From: an uncultured Bacteroidales bacterium
GTDB taxonomy: Bacteria > Bacteroidota > Bacteroidia > Bacteroidales > Paludibacteraceae
Length of the DNA: 11,982 nucleotides
Direction: 5' to 3'
Assembly: GCA_937911235.1 (NCBI GenBank)
Contig: CALDPN010000154.1
Coordinates: 1 to 11,982 of the forward strand
Position 1 is the first letter of the stretch; each line of letters starts with the position of its first letter. Under the pieces are notes generated by a model. The model searched no databases, was not told where the DNA came from, and saw only the letters and a program-made list of their open reading frames with translations. This document shows positions 7,761 through 11,982 of this stretch, piece by piece. The translations under genes and the position numbers were made by a program.

Positions 7761-7800
7761 ATTGTGTATTTTTTATTTTTTCTTACTAAGGTTCATAATT

Positions 7801-10800
7801 TTAATGTCCAATTGTACATTCTTCTACGTATGGAACAAGATTAATAGTTGCACTTGTAGGAGCTGCACAAGGATTGTCACCACCAGTTGCCGATAAGGTG
7901 GCTGTTATGGTGTATTGGGTAGTTGCACCTTGTGGGAATGTAATATTTTGATATTGACCAGTAACGTGTTGAGTACCTTCTGGCAATGGAATCTTAACAG
8001 AAACTTTATTGCCATTTTGGTTCACTTCAACTTCTGTAGCAGGTTCTGCTGGATTGCCTTTTGTAACATTTAGTGTATACTTATCAGAAGCATTTATAGT
8101 AAACTTAGCTGGCATCCAAGGTGTCGTTTCTGCACTGGCAGGGTCAATACTAATAAATACCTCAGCAGCATCTACCACAGTAAATGTAAATGGTTGTGTA
8201 GCAACTATATTTTCTTCGCAATCTGATGTATATGTCTTAACAAAGTATTTGCCAGTTTTAGCTGTATTATTTAAAGTATGTAGAATAAGTTCGGTCTTAT
8301 CGGTAACTTCTTCTGTTTGCGTTTTAGCATCGCCAATAGCTTGTTCTGTAAAGGTGTCATCACCATTATCTATTTGTTGGTATAGCTGATAAGTTTGTCC
8401 TTTTACTACGTTGGTAAGTTTTACTGTAGCTCCCACCTCATCGTTAGAACAAATAGAAACCTTATTCAACGAAACCCTTGGTAAAATAGGGTCTGCAAAT
8501 GTGTTTATCACCAATGGATTTTCATTTATAGCAGGTATATCTATATCATTGTGTTTATTACTTAACATTACCCAAATGTTATCATCCCCTTTTGCCACAA
8601 ATGAATAAATACCGTTATTACCATTTACATCAATCTCAGTACCTTTATCCGTTTTCCATTGAATGGTGGTGTATTTTACATCAGAAGTTACCTTGATATA
8701 ACCTGTTTCGCCAACGCAATATTTTTTATCGTTGGCAACAAGAGTACCTTCAGCATCGGTAAGTTCTATAGTAGCACGTGTTACTGGTACTTTTACTGTG
8801 CTAACGGTAACAAGTTTATCTAAACCATAGTAAACACCTTGGTCGTAATTTAAGTTTGTGAAGTTATAACCATTTATTATATATGCTCTGAAGTGGTAGT
8901 CTCCGTCTTCTAGATTTTCAATATTAGCAGAGAATTGGTAATTTAATGCTGTTGCTGAAGAATTTGTACATGGAATTAATTTGCCTTTCTCTGGGGTATT
9001 ACTTGCTTGTACACCACTTGTAGGCCATTCTTCATCTGCTTTCTTAAATTGATAACCATAGTAGATATTTGATGTGGCAGCACAACCAGTTTTAATAATC
9101 ATACCAGTAAATGTTACTGTACCACTTCCCTCTTCGCTTGTTGCACTCACAGTTTTTACTGCAGGAGCGGTGATAGGTTTTGGAGTGGTAAGTGATTCTG
9201 ATTTAGTTTTTTTGGTTTTATTGTCATCTTTAGGATTATTCGGGTCATATACAAAATAGTATCTATTACCTTTTGTTCCTGCAGTTAAGTCGTTTGTTTG
9301 ACCATCCCAATTACTAGTTGATTTTTTAAATATGACTTTTACCGTATTATTTCCATGTGAACTCATATTTATAGTCCATACACGATAAGTATAGGACGCT
9401 CCTTCAATAGTAGAAGTCTTTGTAACACTTGTCGTAGCTCCACCGTCACCATTAAGTTTTACATCGCTTCCATTATTATACCACGCATAACAAGTTAGAT
9501 TTACCCCTACAGATGTTCCAACTTCTCTACACCATATTTCAATTTTGGTATTATCTGCAGTAGGTTTACAATCTTCTGCTGCAAATGTTACTTTTTTACT
9601 TACTTCTGCAGATTCACAACCTGCTGCAGATATCGCTTTAGCAGTAACGGTAACATCATCTGCTTGGTCATAGGTAAGAACCGCTTTTTTAGGGTCAGTT
9701 GCATCTCTAGTAATAGTACCTTTATCAGCAGTCCATATTACGTTCGCAATATTTTCTCCTGTAGCAGTTAACACTACATCTTCGTAAAGAACAGCAGTTA
9801 CATTCTCTCCAATGTTTATTGTAGGTAGAGGGTTAACGCGTACGGTAAATGGAGTTCCTTGTGAAGGACATCCGTCATTTTTATAAGCTGTGTATGTATA
9901 TGTGCCAGCTACGTTGATAGTTTGACTTGCAGTAGTAGGTTGTCCATCTACGGTCCACAATGGTTCTTCTTCGTATTTTATGTTATTTGGCTTTGGTAGT
10001 GTAAATTGCTGATTTACACACGCATCCATTTCATATTCGTCAAATGTTGGCGCACTTGGTACAGCTTTAGGTTCTACTGTAGTTGTTGCCTCATCAGATG
10101 CAGGACAATCATTACTTGTTACTGTTACTACTAATTTGTATGAAGCATTTTTAGCTTGTTGAATAGTTAGTGTTGATTCTGTTCCAATAACCACTTCGCT
10201 ATCACCCTCATACCAAGCATAAGAAATTGTTCCACTTTGTGCAGTACCATCGTAAGATAGTGTTACTGGGTTACCCATACACACATTAGCTTGCTTAGTA
10301 ATTTCAAAAGGATTTACAGTAGGAGTGTTATTGATAACTTCTATGGTTACATCATCAGAAGTAGCTCCACACGCACCATCTTTGCTTACTTCTACTGTAT
10401 ATGTTCCTTTTTCATTTTCAGAAACTGAATATCCGTCATTATATGCTTTATTGATTGGGTTTCCGTCTTTTTTAAGGATATAAGTGTTGTTTGGATTATG
10501 ATTGCTGATAACAATCTTTCCTGCAGTATAGTTACTACCACATTGTTTAACATTAGTTATTTCCAATACAGGTTTTGCTAATTGTTCTTTAACTGTAATT
10601 GTATAATCTACAGTTGTTGATTCGCAGCCATCTTCTACTATTTTGGCTGTATATGTATGTGTACCTGCTGTTAAACCAGATAAAGTTCTATTGTCAACAC
10701 CTACCCACGTAATAGTTTTTTTATTATTATCCTTTTCAGGTAGTGTGAATGGTGTACCATAACAAATAGGTTCAGGATTGCTCAAACTAGGTGCGCTAGG

Positions 10801-11982
10801 ACGAGCGTTAACGGTGATGGCGATTGGAGTTGACTCTACATTTGAGCATAGAATGCCACCACTAACAACTGCTTTATAATTGCCAGAATTAGCTGTAGTT
10901 ACAGAGCTTATTGTTAATGTAGTGCTTGTTTCACCCGCTATAGGATTAGCCTCTTTATACCATTGGATTGAATTACCTTCTCCACAATTAGTTAAAGTAG
11001 CAGTTAGAGTGAGAGTTTCACCCTCACATAGTGAGTTATCATTTGCTTTTACTGTTACGGATGGTGATTTCACAGTTAATGTAGCTGTTTTCTCAACTCC
11101 TCCACAAAATCCACCAGCTTCGGTTGTTGTAGCTGTAATAGTTGTTGTTCCTGCTGCTTTAATAGTTATAGCACCTGTAGAACTGTTTATTGTTGCCACG
11201 TTAGTACTACTTGAACTCCAAGTAACAGTAGGACTGTCATTCCCTGTTATTGATGCTGTCACACCAGTACAACCAACTGCAACCTCTGATTTTGATAAAG
11301 AGACTGAGAAGTCTGGGTTATTGTCGCAGTCGGTATTCACTGAAAATGTACCATCATTAGGATTAAATGAAAAGATATAAGAAATACCGCTTGTAAGAGA
11401 ATATTCTACCTTATTATTTTTTGAAGTGTTTAATGTTACACTTTCACCTACATTTTTCTTCACATAATCACATCCCCAAACTCTTCCTAGATCATCATAT
11501 ATTTGAAAATAACATGAACCACTAAAATCACTAAATGTTCCAGAGTATGTTCCATCAGATTGTTTTGTTAATTTCTTACCAGAACTATAATTTTTATCTG
11601 CTCCACCATAATAACCACCAACAACATAAGCGGTAGCAATTGCTTCAACAACTGAAAATGTATTAGTACTCTCATTCCATGATAAAGTATAATACCCTGC
11701 AGTAGAAATTTTCAACTTCGTATTTCCTTTACCATAATTGTAAAATTTCCAACTATCACCAGGGTTCATTGTACCTTCATTTTGGTCCTCATACCAAGTA
11801 GTATTTTCTTTTACCTTAAAATTATAAGTCTTAGACTCAAGATATAAAGTACATGGTAAGCTTATACCACCATCCCAGTTTCCATTAGGAAAGTCTGTTC
11901 CCATAAGAGATGCAGCCGCCCACGCACTACTGCTTCCCGCAAGTAGCATAAAGGCCATGATTAACAACCTAATCCATAGTGG
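7801..11982 (-). CDS. Giant secreted protein with multiple Ig-like domains, 5' end beyond window
   Basis: The frame is open to the right edge. The first in-frame start inside the window is a TTG at 11967, but upstream codons (PLWIR) are still open and look like the n-region of a signal peptide, so the true start is probably outside the window. Numbering from that TTG (1388 residues): the signal peptide ends GSSSAWA (11-17); two beta modules follow at about 18-110 and 111-215; a BIG2-like Ig domain at 219-299 (VTWSSSSTNVATI, STGAITIKAAGT); an I-set-like Ig domain at 301-387 (SIQWYKE, SGNYKAVVSG). Then come Ig-like repeats with the SAPxxxxx-C-TFTLP pattern: 390-460 and 637-712 are clearly related, with others at 462-546, 548-634 and 714-797. 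From about 800 to 1388 further beta-rich domains follow. No T9SS sorting domain is visible; the protein ends VEECTIGH. It is a surface adhesin-type protein by composition, probably co-transcribed with the T9SS cargo gene 40 bp downstream. Confidence 0.88.
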   Translation of the reverse strand, partial: PLWIRLLIMAFMLLAGSSSAWAAASLMGTDFPNGNWDGGISLPCTLYLESKTYNFKVKENTTWYEDQNEGTMNPGDSWKFYNYGKGNTKLKISTAGYYTLSWNESTNTFSVVEAIATAYVVGGYYGGADKNYSSGKKLTKQSDGTYSGTFSDFSGSCYFQIYDDLGRVWGCDYVKKNVGESVTLNTSKNNKVEYSLTSGISYIFSFNPNDGTFSVNTDCDNNPDFSVSLSKSEVAVGCTGVTASITGNDSPTVTWSSSSTNVATINSSTGAITIKAAGTTTITATTTEAGGFCGGVEKTATLTVKSPSVTVKANDNSLCEGETLTLTATLTNCGEGNSIQWYKEANPIAGETSTTLTISSVTTANSGNYKAVVSGGILCSNVESTPIAITVNARPSAPSLSNPEPICYGTPFTLPEKDNNKKTITWVGVDNRTLSGLTAGTHTYTAKIVEDGCESTTVDYTITVKEQLAKPVLEITNVKQCGSNYTAGKIVISNHNPNNTYILKKDGNPINKAYNDGYSVSENEKGTYTVEVSKDGACGATSDDVTIEVINNTPTVNPFEITKQANVCMGNPVTLSYDGTAQSGTISYAWYEGDSEVVIGTESTLTIQQAKNASYKLVVTVTSNDCPASDEATTTVEPKAVPSAPTFDEYEMDACVNQQFTLPKPNNIKYEEEPLWTVDGQPTTASQTINVAGTYTYTAYKNDGCPSQGTPFTVRVNPLPTINIGENVTAVLYEDVVLTATGENIANVIWTADKGTITRDATDPKKAVLTYDQADDVTVTAKAISAAGCESAEVSKKVTFAAEDCKPTADNTKIEIWCREVGTSVGVNLTCYAWYNNGSDVKLNGDGGATTSVTKTSTIEGASYTYRVWTINMSSHGNNTVKVIFKKSTSNWDGQTNDLTAGTKGNRYYFVYDPNNPKDDNKTKKTKSESLTTPKPITAPAVKTVSATSEEGSGTVTFTGMIIKTGCAATSNIYYGYQFKKADEEWPTSGVQASNTPEKGKLIPCTNSSATALNYQFSANIENLEDGDYHFRAYIINGYNFTNLNYDQGVYYGLDKLVTVSTVKVPVTRATIELTDAEGTLVANDKKYCVGETGYIKVTSDVKYTTIQWKTDKGTEIDVNGNNGIYSFVAKGDDNIWVMLSNKHNDIDIPAINENPLVINTFADPILPRVSLNKVSICSNDEVGATVKLTNVVKGQTYQLYQQIDNGDDTFTEQAIGDAKTQTEEVTDKTELILHTLNNTAKTGKYFVKTYTSDCEENIVATQPFTFTVVDAAEVFISIDPASAETTPWMPAKFTINASDKYTLNVTKGNPAEPATEVEVNQNGNKVSVKIPLPEGTQHVTGQYQNITFPQGATTQYTITATLSATGGDNPCAAPTSATINLVPYVEECTIGH

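Noticed and set aside
7761..7800. Separate promoter between the two giant genes
   Set aside because: The 40-bp gap holds only AT-rich sequence with no TAnnTTTG match, so co-transcription is the simpler reading.
8009..8389. Plus-strand open frame of 126 codons
   Set aside because: It is a shadow of the Ig-repeat gene with composition dictated by the opposite strand. The same holds for the other plus-strand frames over the large genes, including 646-849 opposite the DUF4062 gene.
10880..11380. Plus-strand open frame of 166 codons
   Set aside because: It lies wholly antisense to the Ig-repeat gene, is Val/Ser/Pro-rich as expected from the complement of Thr/Asn-rich codons, and has no domain signal.

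Overview
The window is AT-rich and carries five large genes, all on the minus strand. It reads as a piece of a Bacteroidota chromosome, most likely order Bacteroidales. The main reasons are a type IX secretion system (T9SS) C-terminal sorting domain on one giant secreted protein, very large multi-domain secreted proteins whose signal peptides end in SSSAWA, a candidate promoter of the Bacteroidota form (TTG, 20 nt, TAnnTTTG), and no clear Shine-Dalgarno sequences. Genus cannot be named from this sequence alone.

In transcription order (right to left) the first block is a surface or secreted-protein unit. A giant Ig-like-repeat protein (7801-11982) runs off the right edge at its 5' end. It is followed after 40 bp by a 1599-residue T9SS cargo with a probable beta-helix core (2961-7760), and after 83 bp by a small cysteine-rich protein with a signal peptide and a C-terminal membrane anchor (2458-2877). 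A strong intrinsic terminator (2393-2432) closes the block, so the three genes are probably one transcription unit whose promoter lies outside the window. The two giant proteins share signal-peptide coding sequence at both protein and DNA level. Only the downstream one has the T9SS sorting domain.

The second block contains two intracellular proteins. The first is a GIY-YIG nuclease-family protein with an uncharacterised N-terminal region (1508-2362). The second, at the left edge, is a DUF4062 domain joined to a GHKL/RecG-C-like ATP-binding domain (1-1265). The latter is open through the window edge and ends in an in-frame 21-bp tandem repeat encoding NDLSSGK/E. Between them lies a 242-bp spacer with a GC-rich nested palindrome, a small coding-like ORF overlapping it, and a Bacteroidota-type promoter for the left gene. 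Domain families suggest this pair could be an accessory or defence-like locus, but nothing in the sequence proves it.

The most notable items for follow-up are the 21-bp coding repeat at the left edge, the palindrome plus small ORF at 1385-1490, and the three-gene secreted cassette in which a giant Ig protein has no visible sorting signal of its own. No tRNA, rRNA, CRISPR array or recognisable insertion sequence was seen.
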